A stretch of 64,000 bases of DNA from Mallotus nudiflorus (lineage: Eukaryota > Streptophyta > Magnoliopsida > Malpighiales > Euphorbiaceae): positions 2,046,001 to 2,110,000 of the forward strand of contig CANTUR010000193.1 of NCBI GenBank assembly GCA_947683625.1, in the 5' to 3' direction. Position numbers and translations under genes: made by a program. The notes under the pieces were generated by a model, which was not told where the DNA came from, did no database searches, and worked only from the letters and a program-made list of their open reading frames with translations. Below, one piece after another: positions 1 through 12,147 of this stretch. Each line of letters starts with the position of its first letter. Within the stretch, counting starts at the first letter, position 1.

Positions 1-3000
1 TTCAAAAGTCCATGTTAATGTAGTTTTGAAATGTGTTTCTCATTTATATGCTTAGACAATAATGCCAAAGATAGGTTATGTTTAAATCATTAGATTTAAA
101 TTTTTGTATTAATATTATAGATAGACTTTTCATTAGTTTCTTGAATGTCTAAAACATAAAGACCATATCTTTGTGGAGCATATCCACACACGATAACAAA
201 AGCAATTTATAGTGATTAAATGTAGTGAGAGTATGAAAAAATTGTCACTAAAAGCATAAATTTTACTTATTTTATAATGGTAAAAAATTTATCTCATTAA
301 AGGTATGATTTTTAATAATGGGTTTTTAGTTGATCATAATTGATGTGTTAGCCCATCATTATTAGCTTAAAAAGGATTTTTTTTATTGATGGGTTTTATT
401 CAGCCATTAATTATTAAGCTAAATAAGTGTTAAAATTTTCCCACCAAGTGTCCAAGCCTAAAAAATTCATTAAAAAAAAGTAAAAATAAAAATCTCTTTA
501 TAAAAAGCTATCAAATAAAAAGAAAAAATAAAAATCTCACCAAATCATCAACACTAACTATCAATTCCATGAATTAACCCCATGAATCATTGACACTAAA
601 TCTCACTTAAAATAGATACCCTCACTCCTCAAACCCATGAATCAATGCTTAATCATCCATGTTTACACTTGAACTCTTCTATGTTTAATTCTAAAATTCT
701 CAACATTGTTGTGTTCTTCTTAATTTCTCAGTTGTGTTGTTCTTTAGCTCCACTATATTATCAATTATTTTTCTCTATGTTAAATATATGGCGAGTTTAT
801 AATGTATTTTTTTCATTTGCATTTGAATTTTTAGTCACTTAAATTTTGCTTTTTTTTTTAATTTTTCGTGGTTTTCAATTAAATCTTAAATTCTGCTTGT
901 AGAAACTAGTGTCGCTCTTTGTCATCAATTTTCAATTTTCTACTAAAAATCATTCACTCTTAAATTTTTAGTTGAAGAAATCAAAGTTCCCCCTGAAACT
1001 AGTGCTATTGTCACCAATAGTATCTTTAATATTTTTCATTAAATGATTGATTAAGAAAATACTTTAGAATCTAAAAGTTTTTCTCAATAAAAAACAGAAT
1101 TAACTTTTTTCTAATTTTTTGGTTAATTCCTTTGTCTACATTGATGTGCTTCTTGATAATGAATCTGAGTAGTTTTCTATTACATGTTCTTATCAATGGT
1201 ATCATCAAAATAAAAAGGGTCTTAATATTTTTTCTTACTTTGTATAATTATGTCTGCTAAATGCACTTTTCTTCCCTAGTGTTCTATGTCTACAATGTTA
1301 TTTGAAATTATTTGAGCATTTCATTTTAACTTATGGTTGTCCTAAAGTTTCTAATAAAATAACTATAATACTAATAATGTTAGATTAGTTATGAATTTAT
1401 ACTTTAACACTTAATTAGTTACTAATTTACAAATCAAATAAAAATCTCATAATAGGATACATATATATAAATTTGGAGACAAAAGAAACATCATAATAAG
1501 ATAAAAGCACCGTGTCAATATAAGTATGTTGCACTGAGCCACTCACCAATGATTTTGGCCTTACAACCTCTCATTTATTAGCTTAAAAGGCATAATCTAC
1601 ATTCATGCGGCAAGTTAAAAAATAAAAGCTCATTAATGACACCATTGCTAAATTTGATTTTATTAAGTCTTGGTAGTACTTCATAAGTGTCCTCTGTAAG
1701 AATTACAATACGAAATGAATCCAATTAGTTATATCTATACAGCAAAGAACTTGTAAATATATCATATCACAATATTTACATCAACATAATTTTTTTTAGC
1801 ATAAGCTATATAACCTTAGAAGATTAATAGGAAAAGTTAAGCAACTTTAATCAATATGCTTAGAAAAAAATGGGCAGAATATGTACTTAACCAAAGCACA
1901 ACTTAGTGTTTTCTTTTTATATCTCATAAGGTGCCTTTCCATCAAATTTTTATGACATCTTATAGCTTTTACAAATTTTAAAACCTAGTTACTATGCTCT
2001 TTAAAAACTATTTCCAAAATCAAGTTAATAGCTTTAAGTTGACCATTGACAAAAATTTTAGGTATCACACTTTTATGGAAATTGCTTGAAGCACAAAATC
2101 AAATGAGAAAAAACTTCTAAATCTCTTACCAAATCCTCTTCCAGACTTGGAGCCATAAATATCACACTGCCATGCCTCCTAAAAAAAGAAATAAGGAAAT
2201 GAGAACATATAAAACTTAGGATAGGTATATGAATCATTAAAATAGTTAAACATATTAATTGTAATAGAAAATGAAAATTCAACTTGCATTGCTAATCAAA
2301 AGAAAGATGGACACATAAGTGCTAAATTATTAAGCATGATTAACAAATTAAATACACTATTTCTAGTTATGAAGTTTCCTCCACCACTTAGTAAAAAACT
2401 AGTAGGATACCAAACTTTTTATAATATTGATAATTAATAATTTCATTAAATTTCTTATAGTGTATAGGGTATTTGTGCTTTGATTTTTCCATTTAGGACT
2501 AGATCTAGGAGTTGGGTATTAAAAACCTTATATTTGGTGGCCTGGGATTGATAATATATCTAAGGGCCTATGTTGCATCTACTTATGTATCTTTTATTTT
2601 GCAAATATATCAGAATTCTAATTTGTAGCTATAAACATTTTATAGTATAAAGCTTTTAAATATAGAATTCATATATAAATGTGTATTCACAAATTATGTT
2701 TTTTAAAAGTGCATTTCTTGCACTCTCTAATAAACTTGTTTGCTAATTTCCTAATTTAACACACGTACAAAGACTTGCAATGTTGTGCCAAGAGGGGAAA
2801 TTTTCATATGAACTTTCTCCCTATGCTTTATAGTGTAATTGGATACCTATATAGCTACATTTAATAGGTGATTAAATAATACATGTATTGTGTTCATGGA
2901 ATTAGTCTCCGAATATCTTGCATATGGATATTATAAAGGAAGAAAAAAGAAAATCATATACACTGCTTATCTTGATCTAGTTGTTGCCTTAATGTTTTTT

Positions 3001-4014
3001 AGTTTTGTTGTGTTTTTTTTACAATTGCAACTACTATGCCAAGTAAGTGAGGAAACATTGCAATTATAAATGAAGTGTACATGTTAAACTAACAGGCATA
3101 TAGATGTGTTATTGTGTTATAATGCTAATAATACAAGCTATGTTTTTTCCAAAATTAATTTTTTTTATCAACAATTGAATAGAAATATTTTTTTTTGTCA
3201 ACATATACCATTTTGATTAAGATAATTTATAAGTGATAAAATGATAGCTAAGAACATGAATATGATAGGCTCTGAAAATGTGCTAAAGATGGATTTTTAT
3301 TGATGTTGATATTGATATAGACTATTGATGAATAGTTGGTATAAAGTAGGAAAGGGGCTTATATGGAAAAGAATATAAGTGTAAATATTATGATGATAAT
3401 GATTAGGATGATGATGGATGAGGGCATAAAGTACAAGCACTAATTATTAACGAGCTAATTCATAAGACATTAGGGTAATGTAACTGGTGTAATTTGACAA
3501 ATGAACCTAAGTCAATTAGAATAGATGTAGATTATATGGTTAAAATAATGTCAGCACTGATTCAGCGCTTAATAAATTAACGAGGAAAAAAATCAATTAT
3601 TAAGGCTAATTTAGTTAATCATGTTAGATTATATAAGCATAAAATCAACATATACCACAATTGTTTTCTAAAACTAGCATAGGTTGCATCAGGGTAAAAA
3701 GAATATGTAACTTAGGATAAGATACTAATTAACAAAGAATTAGAAAATCTTACTGGCAAACTCTTCATTAGATTGCTCAATTATTGGAGAAGAAGATGTA
3801 ATAATAGTTCTTAGCTTTGAAAGGCTCCTACCTATTTGTAAAGCTCAATTTATTTCAAGATATTCTCCATTTTCTCTTGCCCTAACATCTTTTTTTATTA
3901 ACATTTGATTCTAAATTCTCTTCTATTTCTTAATATGTGAACATGAAGGGATATAAAATTTATGATTTAAAGAGTCATGATTGCCATATTCTTTTATAAT
4001 ATTTAGTTCCTCTT
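1..4014. other. Non-coding AT-rich stretch, possible 5' part of a CACTA element
   Basis: I see no convincing gene here. At about 300-420 there are short alternating sense and inverted copies of a motif around GATGGG and CCCATCA, next to runs of T. Subterminal repeats of CACTA transposons often look like this. CACTAAAAG at 246-254 resembles a degraded CACTA terminus. Both would fit a 5' end for the transposase fossil further right, but the link is only by proximity and orientation. The short open frames in this stretch are AT-rich and show no family signature. Confidence 0.25.
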
Positions 4015-5470
4015 GCAATATGAGGCCTCCTTCCTTAAAAGTGTGTGAACCTCTTATTGAGTTATCTATGTTCTTTACTAGTTTAACTGCTAAGGCATTA
4101 AGAGTGTAAGAGTTAGAGCAAATCCAATTCCAAGTTACTATAACTCTTTATAAGTTTGAATGAGAATTTTTGCCTTCATTTTTTTGATGTAATGGTGCAC
4201 TTGCCTATTCATTTAGCTAATGAGGCTAAAATTTGTGGGCCAGTTCAATATCAATGGATGTACTCTATTAAGCAAAGATTGTATGGATTAAAGTAATTCA
4301 TTCATAATATGGCTCATTTAAAAGGTTCAATTACAAGAGGATGTATGAATTTTTTGGCTCATGGTAACTAAAATGAATGGAGACAAAATTTAAGAGTTGA
4401 GAGAAATGATGATGGTGGTTCTCATCAATATAATGGTGGAATATCTATCTTTTCACAATTTGGAGATTTTGTATGGCTCGTAATCTACCAAATAATGAGT
4501 AGGAGCAAGTTTATAACTATGTGTTAAAGAATTGTGATAAAGTATAATCTTTTATTAAGTAAGTAAACATTTCACAATAGTACTTTTTCCCTTTCCTCAA
4601 TAAAGAATGTTTAAATCTTTAATGGTGTAATGCAAAATTTTTTCTCAAATTCATACAAACAGTGTGCTATAGTTATCAAATTTTGAGTGGAATAGATGTT
4701 TTGATAGTTGGTTCAAAACTAGAGTAAGTACATAATTTTCATTGTGTGTTCAATAAGATTGTATATTCAATTTAAAATGTTCATATTTGAGTTTGTTTGT
4801 AGGTTTCACAAATGCATATGCAAGATGAGAACATAATAAATGCAGACTTGTTGTTATGATCTCACGGTCCCTCTATATGTAGCAGATGCTTTAATGGTTA
4901 TATTGTGAATGGGTATAGGTTTTAAATAGAAGATTATGATAAGAGACATAGAACTTAAAATTGTGGTGTCTATGTTAGTAGTGACATCGGTAGTGAAATA
5001 GTATATGTTGATTATTATGGCATATTGACTAAAATTCTAGAGCTGCAATATTTTGGTGGGAAAAGAGTGGTGTTGTTTCAATGTAAATGGTTTAATGTGC
5101 ATGAAAATGTGAGAGGATCAAAAATAGATGAGTTTGGGTTCACTAGTATTAATCCTCAACATTTTTTGAAACATAAATGAACCATTTATTTTAGCCATTT
5201 AATCATCATAAGCCTTTTATACCATTGATAACATTAGCAAAGGCTAGCATGTTGTATTTAAAACATAACCTCATGATTTGTAAGATATGCCATCTCAAAA
5301 TGATGCTAAGATCAATGATGTTAGTGATGATTTGGGTGAGGCATATCAACATAATGAATCATTCTATTTCAAGTGTGATGACTTAACCACCATAAATATT
5401 GAAAATGAAAATCATCATTCATTAAATGATGTGGAACTAATGTAGTTAAAACATCAATTATTGAAAGGAC
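4015..5470 (+). pseudogene. CACTA (CMC/EnSpm, TNP2-like) transposase remnant with DUF4218- and DUF4216-like parts
   Basis: Conceptual translation, allowing stops and frame changes, gives the order expected for the C-terminal half of a plant TNP2-type transposase. First comes the block ending FFDVMVHLPIHL (about 4175-4225), then GPVQYQWMYSIKQRLYGL (about 4240-4295), then KGSITRG (about 4320), together matching DUF4218. A block around 4855-5180 follows, with NGYIVNGYRF, CGVYVSSD, YFGGKRVVLFQCKWF and DEFGFTSIN, which matches DUF4216. In the family this protein cuts and joins CACTA element ends. The copy has many stops and frame breaks, and no catalytic core is visible upstream. The family call rests on remembered consensus motifs; the fragment is certainly non-functional. 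Confidence 0.72.
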
Positions 5471-6629
5471 GAGGAAATGAAGAAATTTATAAAGTCACAT
5501 ATAACTTGATTACATCACACATCTTTTCTTATGGTGATTATTTAAAGATACACATTATTACCATTTTCTGATTTAAACTTAGTTAATTTACTATTTTTAA
5601 TTTTCCATGCATACAATTGTTGATTTTTTTCTAATTTATAATTGTATTGTTTTACATATGCAAGTTAAAGCTGCTTGGGTTGCTTATTAAAGTGAATGAT
5701 GCTATAAAATAGTGTAAGAGAAGGGAAGGGTGCAAGCTAAAAGGTTGGAAAATTCATTACACGTAGTATGTTAGCCAAAGGGCATAAATGTTTACTCAAA
5801 TCATTTTGGCTAGTCAAAACTTTCAATGGTATTGTAACTAAATTTGAAATTTTTTCCATTTGTATATTATATCATACCTTAAGGATTTTTTTTAGCTGAC
5901 TTTAACTACAAAAGAGATTTCAAAAATTCTTGTTATTAAATTCACATAAATTTCCATATAGTGGCTTCATCTTATTTATATCAGCATCCTATATCTTCAT
6001 AATTATAGCATTTATTTCCATGTTCTTGAATGTTGGATGCCAACTAGTAAATATAAAGATAGTTGACAACTTCAATTCCATTTTTTCTAGAATCCAAGAA
6101 GCTTGTAAGAGTCCAAGTAGAAATAAAAAATCCTATCTTGGTGAGTGAAATGATGCATCAAAACTTGTCAATGCCGCTAGAAATGGCAATTTAACCTGTT
6201 TTTATGTTATTATTCTTTAGAAATTAAACAAGCGTGGATTAGGGAGATGATATTATAAATGGGGTTAAGTAAATTAATATTCTTTTCATTGATTTTGCAT
6301 GAGTTTTTTATTTACCTACTCTAACTTTAATGAGAAAATTTGCAGTATAAGTATTTCCATTAGCATCTATAGAGAATGATATCATGTTTTAATTCTAACA
6401 TTTCCTTTATTCATTATTTAATTCTAACACTTCTTTTATTCATTGTTTAAAGGTGTAATCATGTCTTACAATCTTATTTTGCACTTTGGGGAATCTGAAT
6501 ACCAAGAAAAGAATTTCAATCTAGATAGTTATTTATTGGATATTGTGAGTATATGCAAAAGATTCATTGATATATAATATATTGGTTTTAAACTCATTGA
6601 TTGGGATGGCCATATATATGAAGATTTGA
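5471..6629. other. No gene recognised
   Basis: The stretch is AT-rich with no recognisable domain. It could be the 3' part of the CACTA element, but I found no terminal inverted repeat. A short open frame at 5930-6148 has hydrophobic low-complexity content and no neighbour that supports it. Confidence 0.3.
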
Positions 6630-7380
6630 TGACCATACACATCTACATCAATCAAAACTCAAGCTAAGTGATCAAAATCACATTCCAAGGTAGCTTGATC
6701 AATTATGATTAGAACTACAATATTTTAGGAAATATTTAAGCGTAGTTATGGATCCAATAATTCCCATGGGAGTCAATAAAGATGCATCCACAGATTGGTG
6801 GTGGTTATTTTTTTTAGAAGGGATCAAACCTAGGATTCCAACATTAAAAGTACAAAATTTCGAGCTTCAAAATTAAAGAACCATGACCCCAAACCAAATC
6901 TTTATCTTGAGCCTAGAATAATAAGATATAAAAAAATCCTATGCTAAGAAAAATTAATTGCCATCTTGATTCCAATCCTTAAACAAAAGTCAACTTCTCT
7001 TTTAGCTTTTAGAGAGTCTAAGGAGAGTCTCCCTTGTTCAAAATAACTTTCATAATAAGATTGTGCTGACATAGCACTAAACACTTTTGGTAGATATTCA
7101 AATTAAATTTAACAGCCTGGTAAGGGGTAGTTTTTGGAGTGGGAAGATCCACCACTAATGGCAAGGAAACAATAGGAACGTCAATATTAAGAACATCAAC
7201 ATATGACTTTGACATTGTATGGTTAGGGTTTTTAGAAGGCATTACATTATTATTGGCAAAAATAGATTGTGAGGAACTTGTAACATGAAAAAGATCAGCA
7301 TGCCCAAGATTATCATTGAAATTTAGGGTTTCTTAATGGTGTTGGCTCCATCCACAAAAATAGGGTAGTTAAGAATATTT
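6630..7380 (-). pseudogene. L1-type LINE ORF1 (DUF4283-like) remnant
   Basis: On the minus strand an open stretch (7242-7018) reads MPSKNPNHTMSKSYVDVL and later VSLPLVVDLPTPKTT, YQKCLVLCQHNL and LNKGDSP. With stops tolerated it continues towards 6630 with GLESRWQLIFLSIGFF, then a CWNPRFDPF block and a later stretch like the WxxxP(W)EYW region. This order matches the DUF4283 N-terminal domain of plant LINE ORF1 proteins, which are thought to bind element RNA. No ORF2 (endonuclease/RT) is adjacent, so the copy is truncated. Several in-frame stops show that it is dead. The 5' limit near 7380 is a guess. Confidence 0.6.
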
Positions 7381-7739
7381 ATCTTATGTTAAAGATTTAA
7401 AGTGTAGCATTATTGGTGGTTTGTTTAAAAAAAACTACTGGTATTTAAATCTCTTTATTAGATAAGTCATTTATCATATTGTTAGGATTAGATTATTTTT
7501 ATTTTCTATTATTATCTTTTTTTTAATAAATAAAGAGATTTCTTTTCATAGTGAAGGAGCTCCTAGCTTTTGGATGATTTTCTTTGATTTTTCTAATTCT
7601 TTGTCGTGAGCCAAAACACAACCACTTTTCTTTATTTTTACATACTTCTTTAGTTCTTGGCTATGATCAAATTCTAATAAATTAAAATCACACACATCAA
7701 AACTCATAAAAACATCAAAAGTCACAGACTTGATGATCA
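7381..7739. other. No gene recognised; possible U3 of the following LTR
   Basis: The stretch is AT-rich. A 64-codon minus-strand frame (7546-7740) has no recognisable family. TATAAATAC at about 7750 could be the TATA box of the LTR that follows, in which case this stretch is degraded U3, but the expected TGTAAGCACC start was not found. Confidence 0.25.
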
Positions 7740-9722
7740 CCTTCTAAAAAGTATAAATACTGCATCCACCATCTTCATCCTTTCTTATTCTTCTTTAATA
7801 TATTTTGTAATTTTTTCTTTTTTTCATCCGTATTACTTTGTTGACCTAATCTTGTCTTTTCTTTGTGTTTCCATGTTAATAACTAGAGTAACCTAGAATG
7901 GAATTTATGTGATTGGATGTAGAAATCAAATTCATGAAGAAATCCATGGCAATCCATGGATTAAACCATTTTTATTGATTTTATGTAGTTAAGGGTTTCT
8001 ATCTATTTATTTTTATATTTTGGATTCTAATTAATTTTAATTTATATTTTCAGTAGATTATTATAATAGCCCCAATAGTGGGAATAATGAAAGTTTAGAT
8101 GTGTGTGTTGTGTGTTTTTATTTTAATTTATCGATTCTTAAAATTCGGGTTTCAATTGGATAATTTAATTAAAATCAATAGCATAAAAATTAAAATTAGG
8201 ATTTCTAATTAAAATTGAATTTGAATTAGGAGAATATAATTTGAGTTGTTTGCTAATTAATTTTTCATTTGTTCATAATTTATATTGGTAAATAATTAGT
8301 TAATTAGTTTTTTAGGCTCACTTTTAATTGCGTCCATTTTCTTTTTCTTTAGGATGCTTTTGTTTGTAAATAAGTTGATTAACATAGGTTAGTAATTATT
8401 TTAGGCCCACTTCCTTTTTTTTAGCCCACTTTTTAAATTTTGTTTAGATTTTTGGTTTGGTTTATGAATAAATTAATTAATTTAGGCCTAATTTGTTGAA
8501 TTTTAATTTTAAAAATTAGATTTGATTTTAGACCCAATTAATTTAATAGGTTAATAGTTTAATTAACTCTAAATTTAATTAATTAAAATAAACTTTAGGC
8601 TCGTAATTAATTAGATTTCAAGTTTTATTTTTACATTTTATTATTTTGTTTGTTTTATTTATTTGATTTTTTATTTTATGCGTAGGTTGTAATAGCCCCA
8701 ATAGTGAGAAGTAGTAGAATCATTTAATTTTCTGTACTTTAAAATTGATTAGTGAATTGCGTTCAATTTGGTAAAATCCTAATAAAATCCATAGCGGCTT
8801 TAGGATAATTTAGGTTGCATGTAAATTAAGTTAGGGTTAGTAATCATAGTCCGTATATTTGTATGTTTATTTGCTTTATTTTATTTGGGCTTATTTTTTA
8901 TGTTTTATTAATTTTAGGCCTCAAGCCCATCTATAGGTTTAACTCAGTAATAATACGACTTTTTAAAATAGGTTTTAGGTTATAATCAACTTATAATAAA
9001 TTTAGGCCCATCTAGGTTAATTTAGACATAAGCTCACTTTAGCTTAATTAAAATCAATTTACATATAGTTCAGGCCATTTAAAATAAATAGATTTAGGAT
9101 CACTTCATTTAATTTAAAATTAATTAGATATAAGCTCACTAATCCATCTAATTCAATCTAAGTCAATTTTCCTCAAAATCAATAGATTTAGGCCCAATTT
9201 TTTTTAGAATTAAAATAAATAGACCTAAGCTTATTGAATAATTAAAATATATACCTACCTTTAGTTTTCCATTTCATTTTTGTAAAATATATGTAGATTT
9301 AGCTAACTTTAAGTAAAAGCTAAGTAAATTAAAATATTTTAGGGACATTGAAATCTATATGAATTATTTGTATGTTCTTTCATAAATAGATGCATTGGAG
9401 TTAGATAACTATTAAATTAGGGTTTATATGAAATTGCATGTAATTAGAGAACAAAATAGTAATTAATAAACTAATTTTGGATGAACATAAAATGAAAAGA
9501 AGTTGGTATTCCGTATGTAGAACCTCCTAATTATGGTGCTAGCTTTCTTTTAAATAATCGAATTACCACCACCCATTAATTTTCCTAGTTATTGCCCTGG
9601 GTGGTGACTTCTCTTCTCCATACTATGTCTTTGTGATATAAAAGTGTATTCTCTAGAGCCCTAAGCTCAAACAATGTCGCAGTTATAATATACTTACTGC
9701 ACGCTAAACCTTACTGTCTATA
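7740..9722 (+). repeat. Tat/Ogre-type Ty3-gypsy LTR, copy A (5' end unclear)
   Basis: The right end matches the other LTRs of this family in the window (about 31180-31235, 34520-34575 and 52550-52602). It ends in GTCTATA one base before a PBS. Inside are the family landmark TAATAGCCCCAATAGTGG and the alternating 'taggccca/ttaattaa' tract seen in all copies. Unlike the others, this copy carries the landmark twice, at about 8063 and 8689, which suggests an internal duplication of roughly 625 bp. The left boundary could not be fixed. Confidence 0.6.
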
Positions 9723-9723
9723 T

Positions 9724-9741
9724 TGGTGACTCCACTAAGGA
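9724..9741 (+). other. Primer binding site, copy A
   Basis: TGGTGACTCCACTAAGGA lies one base after the LTR end. It corresponds to the tRNA-Arg-type PBS used by Ogre/Tat Ty3-gypsy elements (family consensus close to TGGCGACTCCACTGGGGA). The same motif follows the LTRs ending at 31235, 34575 and 52602. Confidence 0.7.
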
Positions 9742-10560
9742 TAAGAGATATTGATTTTACTTGTGTTCTTTAGGATTATTTTATCAATAATTATTTTATT
9801 ATTCATTTTGCATGTCCCTATTAGCCAATGGTGTTGTTTATAGTCCTTTATTTCTACTAGCTTCATAGGATTATAAATTGACTAACTATCACTCTTAGGC
9901 TTAACTCGGTTCAAAAGAGGTTACCTGGTCTCTTCTGACTATAGTCTATGACCTAAGTCTTAAAAGGGGTAGTCTTCTCTTGAGTTTGCAAAGTATGTCA
10001 AGCCCCTCTAACCTTGGCTTGTAACTCAAGTCTGAAAGGAGGGTATCTTGCTAAGGGAACTGTAACTTTTCCTTTAAACCAACCTTATGTAGTGGCCTAG
10101 TAAATCCCTCTAAGATTTATGTAAATTACTTATGAATGTTACTATAAGGTATTTCTATCTATAAAAGCCTAAGCCTATACTTTAAAAGCCCATTTAGGCT
10201 AATAGAGATTGGGCTAAACTTTTATACCTAGAAATATTATTTATATGCTTTGACTGCTTTGAGAGATTTGGCATGTCCATAAGTTCTTGATATCCTTATT
10301 GATATTAAGGGTAAGACTAAACATCATTAGAAAAGAGACTTGACATTGAATTTATGTGTGGGAGAAATAAGGTTAGAAGGATGTATATTATACATTTGAT
10401 TTGTTACTTGTTACTTGATAAGTGCATCATGCATAAATGCATCTCATGCATCATGCTAATAATTTATTTTTCAACCATTACAGATTCATTTGGGTCCCCC
10501 TATATAAGTAAATATAGTAATGGAAAATCAATGAGAACCAATTCAAATCCAAAGTAGATA
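9742..10560 (+). repeat. Tat/Ogre leader fragment, copy A, truncated before gag
   Basis: This stretch aligns by eye with the leaders at 31255-32150, 34595-35490 and 52622-53580. Shared blocks include GATAAGAGATA, 'catgtccctatta', 'aactcggttc', 'gagatttggcatg' and 'tgtgggagaaataaggtt'. The similarity stops near 10560, before the gag start, so this is a 5' fragment of an element. The 67-codon frame at 10354-10557 lies inside the leader and is not a gene. Confidence 0.6.
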
Positions 10561-11389
10561 TCTAAAGACATATGTTATGGTATGGTATCCCTTTTTGGGA
10601 TGGACAATAGGATCAGTGTAATATCAGGGCACACAAGGTAATGGCAACCACCTACTAGTTATTATTGATTATGGGAGGGTCTACCTGAATAGGCTTTGTA
10701 GACTGGAGCCACCACCCGATTTGAATTGGGAAAAAGTGAATTATGAAGAACTCACTTTCCTAATGAGAGATTCTAGGTTTGGGGGGTCGGAGTTACTTAT
10801 CATGTTTCTTATTATATGTTGCTTAATTACTCATTACTTCACCCTAGTTTCGGTTTTATGATGTGTTTTCTACCACACTTGATCATTAGTTAGTTTAAAT
10901 AGAAAATAAAGCACATGATAGTTGGATTAACAAGCATTCATCATAAAATAAGCAAATAAGCAAACATTCACCAAAGTAAGTAATAAGCATATAAGTAGCA
11001 TGCAACACATAGCACACAAGCATGCAAAAAATAATCAAAATAAGTAAAATAAAAACAGGGAAAAGGGTTAAGGATTACAACCCTTGGAAAACTTATTATA
11101 AAAAAATACATCCAAAATGAAAAAAGAAAAGCCGAATCTGATTAAGGATTATGTTGCCTTTGAATTCGTATTCTATTAATTACATCAAAATAGAAAAAGA
11201 AAAGTCCTATTCTAATAAACTTGCAAAACAAGGGTTAGTGTCTACACATATGCAAGCACACAAGGCAATTATATATTTAATTCATAATAAATAAATTAAA
11301 TAGCTAAAATAATTAAACTAATAAACAAACAAGGATGCTAATGAGAATGCATTATGTAAGGATTTGAAATTTAGGGTATTTTGGTATAA
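10561..11389. repeat. Unclassified dispersed repeat
   Basis: There is no coding signal. Around 10781-10870 the sequence 'ttctaggtttggggggtcgg' and the following 80 bases resemble 48576-48680, where they also follow a Tat/Ogre-type sequence. It is probably part of another LTR element, perhaps on the minus strand, because GGTGGTGGCTCCAG reads on that strand near 10700. Confidence 0.3.
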
Positions 11390-12147
11390 AATTACCATTT
11401 TTTTCATGGAATAAAATGCAAACAAAATATTTGAAGTGATAAAAAGTACTATTTCAACTATAAAAATATTAAATTTATGATAAAAATAATAAATTTATCT
11501 AAAAAGGCATGAAAATAACAAAAATAATGAAAATAGACAAAATGCAAATAAAAGCAATAAAATGAAAAATTAAAATAACAAATTGACAAATTTACCAACA
11601 TAAGAGGTAAAATTTGAAAAAATGATAAAAATAACAAAAATACAAATAATAAATAATAAACTATAGGATTTAAGTAATAAAGATGATAAAAAAAAATTCA
11701 TTTTTATTATAAAAACATTAACTTTATAATAAAAATGGCAAATTCATCAATAACAGGCAATAATATAGTGAAAATGGTAACAATGAAATAAAAAATGATA
11801 AAAATAAATAAAAATGCAAGAAAATACGTAAATATGTAGAATAAAATTGTAAAGATAATAAAAATATTATTTTTACCATAAATGATGCAATATCAATTAA
11901 AATAACAAAAATAACACAAAAAATATAAAAAAGTGGAAATGTTAATAAAAGTAAATAAAAATGCAGAAATGACAATATCATAATGATAAAGTCGATATTT
12001 TTACCATAAAAACATAAACTTTGTGATAAAAAGGCCACATTTGCCATATATGGGAAAAATGCAATAAAAATGAGAAAAATATAAGGAAAATAATAAAAAT
12101 TGTTGGAATAATATAAGTAAAAATGGTAGAAATAAATCAATAAAAAT
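11390..12147. repeat. AT-rich tandem array, period near 170 bp, left part
   Basis: Recurring anchors such as 'atttttaccataaa' followed by 'catraactttgtgataaaaa' and 'gcaataaaaatgagaaaaa' recur at spacings of about 130-170 bp (for example near 11705, 11875 and 12003). The array resumes after the Sirevirus at 22057. A 138-codon minus-strand frame (11724-12140), rich in Phe, Tyr and Leu, is a by-product of this composition. Confidence 0.5.

Noticed and set aside
5930..6148. 72-codon plus-strand frame with hydrophobic N-terminus
   Set aside because: AT-driven composition, no domain, and it follows a dead transposase fossil.
7546..7740. 64-codon minus-strand open frame
   Set aside because: No family, no neighbour and no conservation within the window.
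11724..12140. 138-codon minus-strand open frame rich in Phe, Tyr and Leu
   Set aside because: Low-complexity translation of the AT-rich tandem array. The same kind of frame appears in the right half of the array (22106-22541).
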